A stretch of 64,000 nt of DNA from Thermocaproicibacter sp002410755 (GTDB lineage Bacteria; Bacillota; Clostridia; Oscillospirales; Acutalibacteraceae): contig DAITDU010000002.1 in assembly GCA_036839715.1 (NCBI GenBank), forward strand, positions 1 through 64,000, read 5' to 3'. The translations under genes were made by a program, and so were the position numbers. Position 1 is the stretch's first letter; every line of letters starts with the position of its first letter. This document shows positions 1-8,604 of this stretch, in pieces. The notes below the pieces were generated by a model. That model did no database searches, was not told where the DNA came from, and saw only the letters and a program-made list of their open reading frames with translations.

Positions 1-1028
1 TTGCCTCCGGCAATACATCCGCCGACAAATTCTGCATCATTCTGGAAGTCCATTGTGAAGATTGGCTTGCCGCCCTCCCAGTCACGGATTTCGCGGACAC
101 GGTGGTACATGTATGCTCTCTGCTCCGGGTTAAGGAGAAGATCAGTGGAAGCGTTATTCCCAACAGGCATATAATGGAAATACCAACTGTAAAGGTTGCC
201 TTTGGAAATCAGCATATCAAGGAATTCATCACTGGTGACATCCTTGTAGTTGGCGGAAGTATAGCAGATGGAAGTTCCATAGACCAGCCCATGACTGTGC
301 AGCTTATCCATGGCTGCCATGACACGGTCAAAAGTTCCATTGCCACGGCGGCTGTCGGTTGCCGGGGCAAAGCCCTCTACTGAAATGGAAAACCAGATGT
401 TGCCGACGCGCCTAACATCCTCGCAGAATTTGTCATCAATCAGGGTGCCGTTCGTGAAAATCATGAAAGCACAGTCATCATGCTTTTCCGCAAGCTTGAT
501 GATATCCGCTTTGCGGACAAGCGGTTCGCCGCCCGTCATCATGAAGTCATGAATCCCAAGCGCCTTTGCCTGAGTGACAAGACTGTCCATATCCTCAAGG
601 CTGAGGTTGAGGGTCTTCCCATATTCAGCCGCCCAGCAGCCGGTGCAGTGCAGATTGCACGCACTCGTCGGATCGAAGATTATAATCCACGGGATATCGC
701 AGCCATACTTCTCGGCATTTTTCTGGGCATCGCGGAAACCGCGGAAACCGCCTTCATAGCCGGCATTAAGCACCAGAGTCTTTAAAACATGAGGATCCAC
801 CGTATCCATGGTCTTCATAATCATCTCAGACCATTTGCTGTCGGTGCCCAGGTATTTGCGCAGGCTGTCATAAGCATCGTCCGACCAGATATCTCCAAGA
901 ATCTTCTGAGTCATATTGACGAGCTGGATAAGTCCCTTTTCCCGTTCTTTTTTGGTGTATTTTGCAACGCCGTCCAACATAAGCGAAAAAGCCTTGCGTT
1001 CGGCAGCATGTGCAATCTTATTCTGCAT
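1..1028 (-). CDS. Radical SAM/SPASM-type protein, 3' end cut by window edge
   Basis: The reverse strand is open from an ATG at 1028 (GGAGG eight bases upstream) to the window edge, about 342 codons. Near residue 118 it has the radical SAM cluster motif CNLHCTGC (CxxxCxxC), followed by MMTGGEP (GGE motif) and FTNGT. The last residues visible read FVGGCIAGG, which looks like the first cysteine of a C-terminal SPASM iron-sulfur domain. Such enzymes use a [4Fe-4S] cluster to cleave S-adenosylmethionine and modify peptides or small molecules in the cytoplasm; the substrate cannot be told here. It has its own promoter with an overlapping palindrome and no partner gene in the window. The family assignment is firm, the reaction unknown. 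Confidence 0.88.
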   Translation of the reverse strand, partial: MQNKIAHAAERKAFSLMLDGVAKYTKKEREKGLIQLVNMTQKILGDIWSDDAYDSLRKYLGTDSKWSEMIMKTMDTVDPHVLKTLVLNAGYEGGFRGFRDAQKNAEKYGCDIPWIIIFDPTSACNLHCTGCWAAEYGKTLNLSLEDMDSLVTQAKALGIHDFMMTGGEPLVRKADIIKLAEKHDDCAFMIFTNGTLIDDKFCEDVRRVGNIWFSISVEGFAPATDSRRGNGTFDRVMAAMDKLHSHGLVYGTSICYTSANYKDVTSDEFLDMLISKGNLYSWYFHYMPVGNNASTDLLLNPEQRAYMYHRVREIRDWEGGKPIFTMDFQNDAEFVGGCIAGG

Positions 1029-1101
1029 AAGCTGTTCCTCCAAATCCGACGGCCTGATTTTCAAGACCATCAAATATAATATAGGATGATAGACTGATAT
1101 T

Positions 1102-1120
1102 TATAGTATAAGGTACTATA
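1102..1120. promoter_or_regulatory. Palindrome overlapping the radical SAM promoter (likely operator)
   Basis: A perfect inverted repeat TATAGTA-taagg-TACTATA covers the -10 box and part of the spacer of the promoter on the reverse strand. Its position fits a repressor site. No candidate regulator gene is adjacent within the window. Confidence 0.55.
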
Positions 1121-1133
1121 CGAAAAAAGTCAA
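1105..1133 (-). promoter_or_regulatory. Promoter of the radical SAM gene
   Basis: On the reverse strand TTGACT (1133-1128) and TATACT (1110-1105) are separated by 17 bases, a near-consensus vegetative promoter about 80 bases upstream of the radical SAM start. Confidence 0.75.
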
Positions 1134-1395
1134 CATTATTAAAAATAATCAAATTTTAGCCTTCTTATAAACTCTTTCCCAGCACAGCACATAATGCACA
1201 AAGTTGCCATTCCGTTTCTCTGGCAGAAGGCTTGCAAATGTGATATGATGGAGAAGTTAGGTACAAATTCTCCGGATTTTTTCTGTAAAGTTTGGCATGA
1301 TTTCCCACATCTCCAGGGCTCTTCAGCCTGCTCGTTTTTTTCCGCTCCGGCAGTCCAGATGGTAATATTCACTGAATGGAAAGGATGTTTCAGTT

Positions 1396-1656
1396 ATGAA
1401 GACATTTGTTTATAACTTAGAAGACCCGCTTGGAATCCACGCACGTCCGGCCGGCCTTCTTGCAAAAGAAGCCGCAAAGTATAAAAGTACCGTAACAATT
1501 ATTCATGGAGAGAAAAAGGCCGATACGCGGCGGCTGATAGCGCTGATGGCGCTTGGTCTTAAGGGCGGCGACACAATCACTGTCCAAGCGGAAGGCCCTG
1601 ACGAAGCGGAAGCAGCCGACGGCATCCGGACATACCTCACCGAAAAGCATTATTAA
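1396..1656 (+). CDS. ptsH: HPr-family phosphocarrier protein
   Basis: 86 residues, the usual HPr length. It carries phosphate from Enzyme I to sugar permeases of the phosphotransferase system in the cytoplasm. The active-site loop GIHARPAG places the phospho-accepting histidine at residue 15. The regulatory site that HPr kinase phosphorylates in Firmicutes (Ser46) is occupied by Arg46 in the stretch KADTRRLIALMALG, so this copy should not take part in HPr(Ser-P)/CcpA catabolite control. ptsI follows 19 bases downstream and is probably cotranscribed. Identity as HPr is firm; loss of Ser46 is seen directly, its consequence is inferred. Confidence 0.92.
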   Translation: MKTFVYNLEDPLGIHARPAGLLAKEAAKYKSTVTIIHGEKKADTRRLIALMALGLKGGDTITVQAEGPDEAEAADGIRTYLTEKHY

Positions 1657-1675
1657 AAGGAAAGGAGTCAGTGAA

Positions 1676-3337
1676 ATGATTGAACTTAAGGGAAAGGGAG
1701 TATCTGCCGGGGCGGCATTTGGACCGCTCCGTTTCTTTCGCCGCGCGGAACGGAAAGCAGTGCCGCGCATAGCAACGGATGAGCCGGAAACTGAGCTGAA
1801 ACGCTATCAGGCAGCCTCAGAGGCTGCAAAGCTCCAGCTTGGCGACCTTGCTGAAAAAGTACGTGCTGAGGCTGGCAACGATGCCGCCAGCCTCTTTGAA
1901 ACCCACCAGATGATGCTGGATGATCTCGACTTTATTGATACTGTAACGAAGTTGATCCATGAGCAACGGCTGAGTGCGGAAGCTGCCGTAGAGGATGCAG
2001 GCAAACAGTTTGCCGAGATGTTTTCTTCTATGGATGACGCTTATATGAAAGCCCGCAGCGCTGATGTCCACGATATTTCGGCACGGCTGATCCGCATTCT
2101 CACGGGCACCGGGGATCCAGGCGTCCCGGGAAACGGGCCGGTCATTGTGGCTTCGGATGACCTTACCCCCTCCGAAACCGTCCAGCTTGATAAGAATCGC
2201 CTTCTCGGCTTTGTATTGAGCGGTGGCAACAGCAACTCCCATACTGCCATTCTTGCTCGGACGCTCGGTATTCCAGCCGTCATCTGCGTTTCTGGCCTGG
2301 ACCGGAAATATGAAGGACACCCGGCCATTATTGACGGTCAGACAGGCCGGATTTTGATGGAACCGGATGAAGCGGAAAAGAAGCTCTATCTTGAAAAGCA
2401 GAAACAGCAGCAGGAAGAGCACCGGCTGCTTAACCAGTTAAAGGGCAAGCCGGACGCAACACTTGACGGCAAAACGATTCGGCTGTATGCAAACATCGCA
2501 AATCCCGGTGATCTCTCTTCCGTCCTCGACTGTGATGCCCGCGGGATTGGCCTTTTCCGCAGCGAATTCCTTTATCTCGGAAAAGAAGATTTTCCATCGG
2601 AAGACCAGCAGTTTGCAGCTTATAAGACTGTGCTTGAGGGAATGAAAGGGAAGCCGGTCATCATCCGCACCCTGGATATTGGCGCCGACAAGCAGGCAGG
2701 CTACTTTGGCCTTGCACCGGAAAAGAACCCTGCCCTTGGAATGCGCGCTATCCGCATCTGCCTTACGCGGCCGGAAATCTTTAAGACTCAGTTGCGTGCA
2801 CTTTACCGTGCTTCGGCATTTGGAAACCTTTCCATTATGTTCCCAATGATTACCAGTGTTTGGGAAGTGCAAGAAATCAAGCGTATCTGCGCCGAAGTCC
2901 GCGAGGAGCTTACAGGCGAAAAAATCCCGTATTCCGGACGGGTTCCGCTTGGAATTATGGTGGAAACACCCGCGTCGGTAATGGTTTCCGACCAGTTGGC
3001 GCGTGAAGTCGATTTCTTCTCCATCGGCACAAATGACCTGACACAATACACGCTTGCTGTTGACCGGCAGGGCGTGAAAGGGCTTGACCGTTTTTATAAT
3101 CCCTATCACCCGGCCGTTCTGCGCATGATCCGCACGACAGTTGAAAATGCACACAAAGCAGGCATTTGGGCGGGTATCTGTGGTGAGCTCGGCAGCGATC
3201 CAACACTCCTGGAAACATTCCTCGCAATGGGTGTGGATGAGCTTTCCGTCACACCGAGGGCCGTTCTTTCGCTGCGCAATAGAATCCGCCGGCTGGATTC
3301 ACAGAAAAACCGTGAAAAGCTGCTTGCTAAGCTGTAA
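1676..3337 (+). CDS. ptsI: Phosphoenolpyruvate-protein phosphotransferase (Enzyme I)
   Basis: 553 residues, close to the usual 570. It transfers phosphate from PEP to HPr, the first step of the sugar phosphotransferase system. The N-terminal domain is followed by the swivelling phosphohistidine domain with SNSHTAIL (His189) and the TIM-barrel PEP-binding domain with FRSEFLYL, SIGTNDLTQYTLAVDR and the catalytic cysteine in GICGELGSD. The start chosen is ATG 1676 with AAAGGAG upstream; the frame is open further upstream but that overlaps ptsH. No sugar-specific permease is nearby, so this pair is likely the general PTS supply. Confidence 0.94.
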   Translation: MIELKGKGVSAGAAFGPLRFFRRAERKAVPRIATDEPETELKRYQAASEAAKLQLGDLAEKVRAEAGNDAASLFETHQMMLDDLDFIDTVTKLIHEQRLSAEAAVEDAGKQFAEMFSSMDDAYMKARSADVHDISARLIRILTGTGDPGVPGNGPVIVASDDLTPSETVQLDKNRLLGFVLSGGNSNSHTAILARTLGIPAVICVSGLDRKYEGHPAIIDGQTGRILMEPDEAEKKLYLEKQKQQQEEHRLLNQLKGKPDATLDGKTIRLYANIANPGDLSSVLDCDARGIGLFRSEFLYLGKEDFPSEDQQFAAYKTVLEGMKGKPVIIRTLDIGADKQAGYFGLAPEKNPALGMRAIRICLTRPEIFKTQLRALYRASAFGNLSIMFPMITSVWEVQEIKRICAEVREELTGEKIPYSGRVPLGIMVETPASVMVSDQLAREVDFFSIGTNDLTQYTLAVDRQGVKGLDRFYNPYHPAVLRMIRTTVENAHKAGIWAGICGELGSDPTLLETFLAMGVDELSVTPRAVLSLRNRIRRLDSQKNREKLLAKL

Positions 3338-3401
3338 GGTTTTTTCCCAGTTTGATTAAATTCCTGCTCATTTTTTCTTTTCGCCACCGTGGAAACAAAG
3401 T

Positions 3402-3439
3402 GAAGCCTCCTGCTACAGGAATCTGTAGCAGGAGGCTTC
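3402..3439. repeat. 17-bp stem hairpin downstream of ptsI
   Basis: A perfect 17-base inverted repeat (3402-3418 and 3423-3439, loop GAAT) lies 65 bases after ptsI. There is no clear T tract on either side, so it may be an RNA-stabilising or processing hairpin rather than a classic intrinsic terminator. Confidence 0.6.
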
Positions 3440-3598
3440 GTCAAATTAAGAGCAGCATACCATTTTTGTTTTTATTATAAAAATCTTTTTCTTTCATCTC
3501 ATAAACCGCAAGATTGTCCAGTTTTCTTGCACATAGCATTTCAATAATAAAGTTAAAATGCAGCAAACTATATATCTGACGATTGGCCTTTGAAATAT

Positions 3599-3634
3599 AA
3601 AAAGTGCCGCCCTTGCAGCTGGGCGGCACTTTTT
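3599..3634. terminator. Bidirectional intrinsic terminator
   Basis: A perfect 14-base stem AAAAAGTGCCGCCC with an 8-base loop and the complementary arm ending in TTTTT. The A and T runs at the two arms make it work in both directions. It likely ends the ptsHI transcript. The intergenic stretch 3440-3598 before it shows nothing else recognisable. Confidence 0.75.
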
Positions 3635-3655
3635 AAGGAGAAAGAGGAAGTTATT

Positions 3656-3850
3656 ATGAAAAGCTGTATGGAAATCCCTCCTGCGAGGGCACTTGTAATT
3701 TGTCTGCCGGTCGGTGGTTCGGTCTTCCGTCTGTGCCGCCAACTTATTAGGCAGTTTATAAAAGGACTTTCTTTATTTTTTTGTTTCTGTTCTTTTTGGA
3801 ACAACTTTAGTTTACCCCCGCTTTATGGCCTTAAAGTGAATTTCTTTTGA
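3656..3850 (+). CDS. Possible small hydrophobic protein, unknown
   Basis: A 64-codon frame starting at ATG 3656 with AGAGGAAG five bases upstream. The product is rich in Cys, Phe and Leu, with a hydrophobic stretch LFFCFCSFW. I recognise no family. It directly follows the terminator hairpin at 3599-3634, and no promoter is obvious between the two. The good ribosome-binding site is the only strong support; it may be spurious. Confidence 0.25.
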   Translation: MKSCMEIPPARALVICLPVGGSVFRLCRQLIRQFIKGLSLFFCFCSFWNNFSLPPLYGLKVNFF

Positions 3851-3991
3851 ACATTTTTAATCTCTTCTGTGAACAAATTGCGAACAGAAATCATCCCGTC
3901 AAATTTTCGGCGGGGCCATAGCAGAGGAAATTATTATGTGCTATACTGGAAAGTATCAGTTGACATAAAAACCTTTAAGGAGGTATTAGCC

Positions 3992-5203
3992 ATGGATTGC
4001 GTTCGCAAAGTTGCGGACAACCTTTACTGGGTAGGTGCAAATGACCACCGGCTTGCCCTTTTTGAAAATATCCACCCTCTTACATGCGGCATTTCCTATA
4101 ATTCCTATTTGCTGCTAGACGAGAAAACCGTCCTGTTTGATACGGCCGACTGGTCCGTCGGCAGACAGTTCCTTGAAAACGTAACTGCTGTGCTTGCCGG
4201 AAAGCCCCTTGACTATCTTGTCATCAACCATGTGGAGCCTGACCATGCTGCATCTGTTGGCGAAGTCCTGAGGCACTGGCCGCAGGCAAAAGTTATTACT
4301 TCTCCCAAAGCTGCACAGCTTCTTGCGCAGTTTGGCTTCTCTGTTCCCGCAGGGATTGATACGGTGCATGAGGGTGACAAGCGCTGCTTCGGCCAGCATA
4401 CCGTCACATTTCTCAGCGCCCCGATGGTTCACTGGCCTGAAGTCATGGTAACCTATGATTTTACAAATGGTGCCCTGTTCTCAGCCGACGCATTTGGCTC
4501 TTTCAAGGCACTTGACGGCAAGCTTTTCTCAGACGAAATGGATTTTGAGCACGAATGGCTCGCAGAAGCCCGCCGCTACTATACCAATATTGTTGGCAAA
4601 TATGGGACGCAGGTTCAGTCTCTGCTAAAAAAAGTCAGCAAGTTTGATGTTAAGATGATTTGCCCGCTCCACGGTCCGGTCTGGCGGAAAAACCTCAGCT
4701 TCTTTCTGGACAAATACAGCCACTGGGCAGCTTATGAACCGGAAGAGCGCGGTGTAGTGATTGTCTATGGATCCATGTATGGAAATACGGAATCGGCAGC
4801 ACAGATTCTTGCAGCAAAGCTTGCCGACCGCGGTGTGAGGAACATGGATGTGTTCGACGTTTCCAGCACACATGTTTCCTATCTGATTGCCGATGTGTTC
4901 CGATACAGCCATCTGGTGCTTGCAAGCGTCACTTACAACCTTGGTATTTTCCCTCCAATGAAATATTTCCTTGAAGATATGAAGGCGCTGAATTTACAGA
5001 ACCGCACCTGTGCGGTCATCGAAAACGGTTCGTGGGCCTGCCGTTCCGGCACGCTGATTCGTGAAGCCCTTGGAAGCATGAAGAATATGCGTGTCCTCCC
5101 ACAGGGCGTAAGCCTTGTTTCCAGAATGAATCAGAAAGACATCCCGGATATGGATTCCCTTGCAGATACGCTTGCCGCAGAGCTTGGTATTACCAATCAA
5201 TAG
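3992..5203 (+). CDS. fprA: Flavodiiron protein (A-type flavoprotein), O2/NO reductase
   Basis: 403 residues, typical for the family. The N-terminal metallo-beta-lactamase-like domain has the diiron ligands NHVEPDHAAS (HxExDH), a histidine in PMVHWPE, an aspartate in FSADAFG and a histidine in CPLHGPVW. The C-terminal flavodoxin domain begins at VVIVYGSMYGNTES and binds FMN. Such proteins reduce oxygen or nitric oxide to harmless products in the cytoplasm of anaerobes. ATG 3992 is chosen because TAAGGAGG lies eight bases upstream; the frame is open further upstream but without a site. It stands alone, followed by a terminator; no rubredoxin gene is adjacent. Confidence 0.93.
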   Translation: MDCVRKVADNLYWVGANDHRLALFENIHPLTCGISYNSYLLLDEKTVLFDTADWSVGRQFLENVTAVLAGKPLDYLVINHVEPDHAASVGEVLRHWPQAKVITSPKAAQLLAQFGFSVPAGIDTVHEGDKRCFGQHTVTFLSAPMVHWPEVMVTYDFTNGALFSADAFGSFKALDGKLFSDEMDFEHEWLAEARRYYTNIVGKYGTQVQSLLKKVSKFDVKMICPLHGPVWRKNLSFFLDKYSHWAAYEPEERGVVIVYGSMYGNTESAAQILAAKLADRGVRNMDVFDVSSTHVSYLIADVFRYSHLVLASVTYNLGIFPPMKYFLEDMKALNLQNRTCAVIENGSWACRSGTLIREALGSMKNMRVLPQGVSLVSRMNQKDIPDMDSLADTLAAELGITNQ

Positions 5204-5309
5204 TCCCGTAATCCGCAGAATATAGGCAAGCCTAAAGCTTAGAGCACAACATGTTGATAATTCGGTTGAAACTGTGAATTGTTAATTGAGAACTATTCCT
5301 TGAATCCCC

Positions 5310-5352
5310 AAAGCTGCCCGGATTTATATAATCCGGACAGCTTTATTTTTTC
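5310..5352 (+). terminator. Intrinsic terminator after fprA
   Basis: Stem AAAGCTG-C-CCGGATT pairs with AATCCGG-A-CAGCTTT (one mismatch), followed by ATTTTTTC. The rest of 5204-5498 shows no gene. Confidence 0.8.
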
Positions 5353-5498
5353 AGTTTTTGGGGGCAGGGTGAAATTATGCCGCGTCCCGTTTTTCTGTCT
5401 CGTTTGAAAAACGGCAAACCGTTCCTGTATGATTTGATAAACTGCAATAGGAAATAAGTTTCCATCATATATTTTACTTATGGGGGAAGGTGTGTGTC

Positions 5499-6779
5499 AT
5501 GTTTATTCACGTTGTAAAAGCCGGTGAGTCACTCTGGCAAATTGCGAACAATTATCATGTTCCAATGGAACCGATTATCGCAGCCAATGGGCTGACCAAT
5601 CCCAACGTACTCGTCGTTGGAGAAGCACTTGTCATTCCGACGGAAGGTTCCGTCCATGTTGTGAAGTCCGGTGACACGTTATGGAAAATTGCGCAGTGGT
5701 ATGGTGTCTCCGAACAGGATCTCGCCTCCATTAACAATATTACGGACCCGAAGAACATCCTTCCCGGCGCCGTGCTCATCATTCCAAAAAAATTGCGGCC
5801 CATGGCCGGTGTGAACGGATATATTGACAGTTTTGGGCAGACCGCCGTCCCAACTGTGCGCCGGCACGCCGGATCCCTGACTTACCTGAGTCCGTTTGCT
5901 TATCTAATCAAAGAGGATGCAGAGTTGCAGCCAGTCGACGATGAACCTATCATTCAGGCCGCAAAGGAAAAAAGCGCTGCCCCAATGATGGCCGTCACCA
6001 ACTTTACCTCCACGTCAAAGGGAGAAAACCTTGCTTCATCCATTCTGAACAACCCAATCTTGGTCGAAAAACTTCTTGGAAATATTCTTGCAGTCATGCG
6101 CCAGAAAGGATACCAGGGCCTGAACGTTGATTTTGAAAACGTACTCCCGGCAGACCGGCAGGCCTATAACAATTTTCTGGAGCGCGCGGCTGCACGGCTG
6201 CACGCGGAGGGTTATTTCCTATCCACCGCCCTCGCGCCGAAGACCGGGCCGGAACAGACAGGACTTTTATATGAAGCGCATGACTATCCCGCCCACGGCC
6301 GTATTGCCGATTTTGTAATTCTGATGACATATGAATGGGGGTACCGGAAAGGCCCACCACAGGCGATCTCCCCGATTAATCAGATTAAAAAGGTACTCAA
6401 TTACGCTGTTTCTGTTATTCCACGGAATAACATTTATCTTGGTTTTCAAATCTATGCAAGGGATTGGGCTCTTCCCCACAGGACAGGGCAGGAGGCTGAA
6501 ACGTTCAGCCCGCAGAAAGCCGTCGAGCGTGCCGCGCAGTATGGCGCGGTAATCCAGTATGATGCTGTAGCAGCTTCCCCCTTTTACCACTACACAGACC
6601 AGAACGGCACAATCCACGAGGTATGGTTTGAGGACGCGAGAAGTGCACAGGCAAAGTTTAATGCCGTAAAGGATTATGGCCTTGCTGGAATCAGTTACTG
6701 GACCATCAGCCCCACATTCCCGCAAAACTGGGTTTTGCTCGAAGATAACTTTATTGTGAAAAAAAGGCCTATGGCCTGA
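5499..6779 (+). CDS. sleL: Spore cortex-lytic/LysM glycoside hydrolase family 18 protein (SleL/YaaH type)
   Basis: 426 residues, matching the length of Bacillus YaaH/SleL. Two LysM peptidoglycan-binding modules occupy residues about 2-45 (HVVKAGESLWQIA) and 51-97 (HVVKSGDTLWKIA). A GH18 barrel follows with GLNVDFENV carrying the catalytic glutamate and YWTISPTFPQNW near the end. Family members are N-acetylglucosaminidases that digest cortex during germination. Start ATG 5499 has GGGGGAAGG eight bases upstream. The last 56 bases of the gene are repeated at 12059-12114 with a different continuation, so the C-terminal tail MA here versus YSV in the copy may be the result of a rearrangement. Confidence 0.9.
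   Translation: MFIHVVKAGESLWQIANNYHVPMEPIIAANGLTNPNVLVVGEALVIPTEGSVHVVKSGDTLWKIAQWYGVSEQDLASINNITDPKNILPGAVLIIPKKLRPMAGVNGYIDSFGQTAVPTVRRHAGSLTYLSPFAYLIKEDAELQPVDDEPIIQAAKEKSAAPMMAVTNFTSTSKGENLASSILNNPILVEKLLGNILAVMRQKGYQGLNVDFENVLPADRQAYNNFLERAAARLHAEGYFLSTALAPKTGPEQTGLLYEAHDYPAHGRIADFVILMTYEWGYRKGPPQAISPINQIKKVLNYAVSVIPRNNIYLGFQIYARDWALPHRTGQEAETFSPQKAVERAAQYGAVIQYDAVAASPFYHYTDQNGTIHEVWFEDARSAQAKFNAVKDYGLAGISYWTISPTFPQNWVLLEDNFIVKKRPMA
6715..6770. repeat. Direct repeat A, copy 1 (3' end of sleL)
   Basis: 56 bases identical to 12059-12114 apart from one mismatch (A6765 against C). In this copy it is the end of the sleL reading frame. Confidence 0.9.
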
Positions 6780-6870
6780 ACTCAGCGTTTTACTTTCCTG
6801 TTGTTTCCCCCTGTACTTTCTGGCATATTCATGACTACTGGTAAGATTAAACTGGTTAATTGCAAATTAA

Positions 6871-6980
6871 TTTAGATACAAGTTCTTGATTTTCAAGAGC
6901 TGTTAAAAGATTTGGGCGTAACCTCCAATAAAAATGGCCATTGGAATCTAAGGGAGAATCTGCATTTCCATCAAAAATGA
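6871..6980. repeat. Direct repeat B, copy 1 (truncated 3' fragment of the 140-aa gene)
   Basis: 110 bases matching 12238-12347 with about four mismatches. On the reverse strand it encodes the C-terminal residues FDGNADSPLDSNGHFYWRLR and onwards of the intact protein at 12226-12648. It is cut where the recombinase remnant begins. The 100 bases between repeats A and B differ fully from those between the second copies. Confidence 0.9.
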
Positions 6981-6986
6981 CGTATC

Positions 6987-7208
6987 TATGAGGATAGTAT
7001 TCTAGGAAAGCTTCCGCCGGACAGGTATACCATGCTTGACACATAGTAGACAAAAGAGCAGAAAGCTAAGGCCGCTGAGATTACTCAGCTTGAAACCAGC
7101 ATTGCAGATTATGAAGCCAGTAAGAAGTCGGCGCAAAAATTTATAGCCCTCGTAGATAAATATTAAAACTTCGATACCCTGACGACAACCATGCTTAATG
7201 AATTTCAG
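6987..7208 (+). pseudogene. Remnant of a large serine recombinase, C-terminal domain
   Basis: Read from 6987 in one frame the stretch gives YEDSILGKLPPDRYTMLDT, two stops, then TKEQKAKAAEITQLETSIAD, then SAQKFIALVDKY, a stop, and NFDTLTTTMLNEF. This order (helical linker, KFIALV, LT-ML-NEF) is that of the C-terminal DUF4368-type region of TnpX/Tn4451-like serine recombinases. Three in-frame stops and the missing catalytic part show it is dead. It begins directly at the end of repeat B and is a scar of a former integrative element. Nothing recognisable lies in 7209-7292. Confidence 0.65.
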
Positions 7209-7292
7209 GGGGAGGCCGTGAAGGTGGATGTTCCGTGTCCCGCCACTGCCCGTTCCTGGATGACTGGAACGACGTAAAAAAGGCTACCCGGT

Positions 7293-7952
7293 TCATTCCT
7301 TGATTTGTTTCAGAATTTGCTCTTTGTATTGATAATAGGTATTCAGCGTTTGCTGATCTGTGGCGAAAATCTCTATGTTCTTCAGTTCGTTGAGAGTAAC
7401 AGGCTGGTTAGCAGAAAGCAACTGAGTCTGTCTCTCGTTTGCACATTTGTAATGCCCCAAAGCGCCTTGCGTCACGGGATAATATTGGGAAGATTGGAAT
7501 TCGTCAAGTTGCCGTTTCGGGTCAAATTGCCTTTTCTTCAGCAGAAGGATATATTTGCTGCCAGTCTGCAGAGGAATCCAAAACCCTTTTGCCGGAATGA
7601 ATTTTGTCTTCGGATAAACATGGACCGGTTCAATCACATAAATTGCTTTTCCCGTCAGCGATTTATCCCCTTTATAAACGTCGGATACCGTAATCTGTGA
7701 AAAGAAAGCGTCCGTGGTCACTTTTCGGTTTCCATTATATTTTCCTTTCACAATAATATCGGTCTGCTCAATTAAGTCCTTTGCTGAGGAGACAGCATTG
7801 GCTTTTAAGTAATCCTCCAAAGAGCCTGCGGCTTTATAAGAATAGTCGTAGATTTGATTGCCTGCATCTGTATAAGAAAAGCGAACGATAACAGCTGCAA
7901 TGAGGCATACGGTCACCAGAAGAAGCGGAAAAAGGTACTTTTTGTTCTTCAT
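7293..7952 (-). CDS. Exported protein of an ABC export operon, unknown function
   Basis: 219 residues with a basic N-terminus and one hydrophobic segment (LFPLLLVTVCLIAAVIV, about residues 7-25) that may be a membrane anchor or signal peptide. The rest looks extracytoplasmic, with no cysteine at the usual lipobox position. I recognise no family. It overlaps the ABC ATPase stop by four bases (ATGA), so it is translationally coupled and the last gene of the five-gene operon. A role as substrate-binding, immunity or accessory protein is possible but only inferred. Confidence 0.75.
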   Translation of the reverse strand: MKNKKYLFPLLLVTVCLIAAVIVRFSYTDAGNQIYDYSYKAAGSLEDYLKANAVSSAKDLIEQTDIIVKGKYNGNRKVTTDAFFSQITVSDVYKGDKSLTGKAIYVIEPVHVYPKTKFIPAKGFWIPLQTGSKYILLLKKRQFDPKRQLDEFQSSQYYPVTQGALGHYKCANERQTQLLSANQPVTLNELKNIEIFATDQQTLNTYYQYKEQILKQIKE

Positions 7953-8602
7953 AACTTTATCTCCCCAGTTGTTTCCGTTAACTTGCCGTCACTCATTTTG
8001 AAGAAACGGCTGCAAAGCAGCTTAAGGTCTTCTCGATTATGACTTGCAATCAATACACAGGCGCCTCGCTGCACCTCTTCCTGCACAATCGTTCTTGCCA
8101 TCTTTATGCCGTCTTCATCCAATGCGTTGGTTGGTTCATCCAGTAAAATCAATTTCGGCTTTTCCATCACAGACTGAGCGATTCCGAGGCGTTGTTTCAT
8201 TCCGAGAGAATATTTTCCATAGACGCGTTTATCGTCCGGATCAAGGCCTACACGTGCGATTGACTGCCGTATCTCCTCGTCGGAGATGAGATTTTTAATT
8301 GATGCAAGCACTTTCAGATTTTCAAATCCCGTATAATAAGGCCAAAATCCAGCCGATTCAATCATTAAACCGATACTGTCCGGAAAAGCTCCATCTTCTC
8401 CGATCTTTTTGCCGAATACCACAATGCTCCCTTGTGTGGGGCAAATCAGTCCGGCAATTGCGCGGAACAGCATTGACTTTCCGGAACCGTTGGCTCCATA
8501 GAAACCGTAAGCGGAACCTGCGTCAAGCGAAAGGTTAATATCAGAAAGTATGAGCTTGCCTTTCAGCTTTTTCGTCAGGTGTTCAATTTCTATCACAGAC
8601 AT
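7949..8602 (-). CDS. ABC transporter ATP-binding protein
   Basis: 217 residues, the size of a single ABC ATPase. Walker A is GANGSGKS, the signature is degenerate (YSLGMKQRLGIAQ) and Walker B is LILLDEPTNALDE. The YSLGM signature is common in drug and peptide exporters of Gram-positives. It powers the neighbouring membrane subunits. The start follows GGAGGAATAAAA and lies two bases after the stop of the upstream permease gene. Lower GC than the core genes around the island suggests acquisition by transfer. Confidence 0.92.
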   Translation of the reverse strand: MSVIEIEHLTKKLKGKLILSDINLSLDAGSAYGFYGANGSGKSMLFRAIAGLICPTQGSIVVFGKKIGEDGAFPDSIGLMIESAGFWPYYTGFENLKVLASIKNLISDEEIRQSIARVGLDPDDKRVYGKYSLGMKQRLGIAQSVMEKPKLILLDEPTNALDEDGIKMARTIVQEEVQRGACVLIASHNREDLKLLCSRFFKMSDGKLTETTGEIKL

Positions 8603-8604
8603 TT

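Noticed and set aside
3402..3439. Hairpin as a standard terminator of ptsI
   Set aside because: The stem is perfect but no T tract follows on either strand; kept only as a hairpin, with the terminator assigned to 3599-3634.
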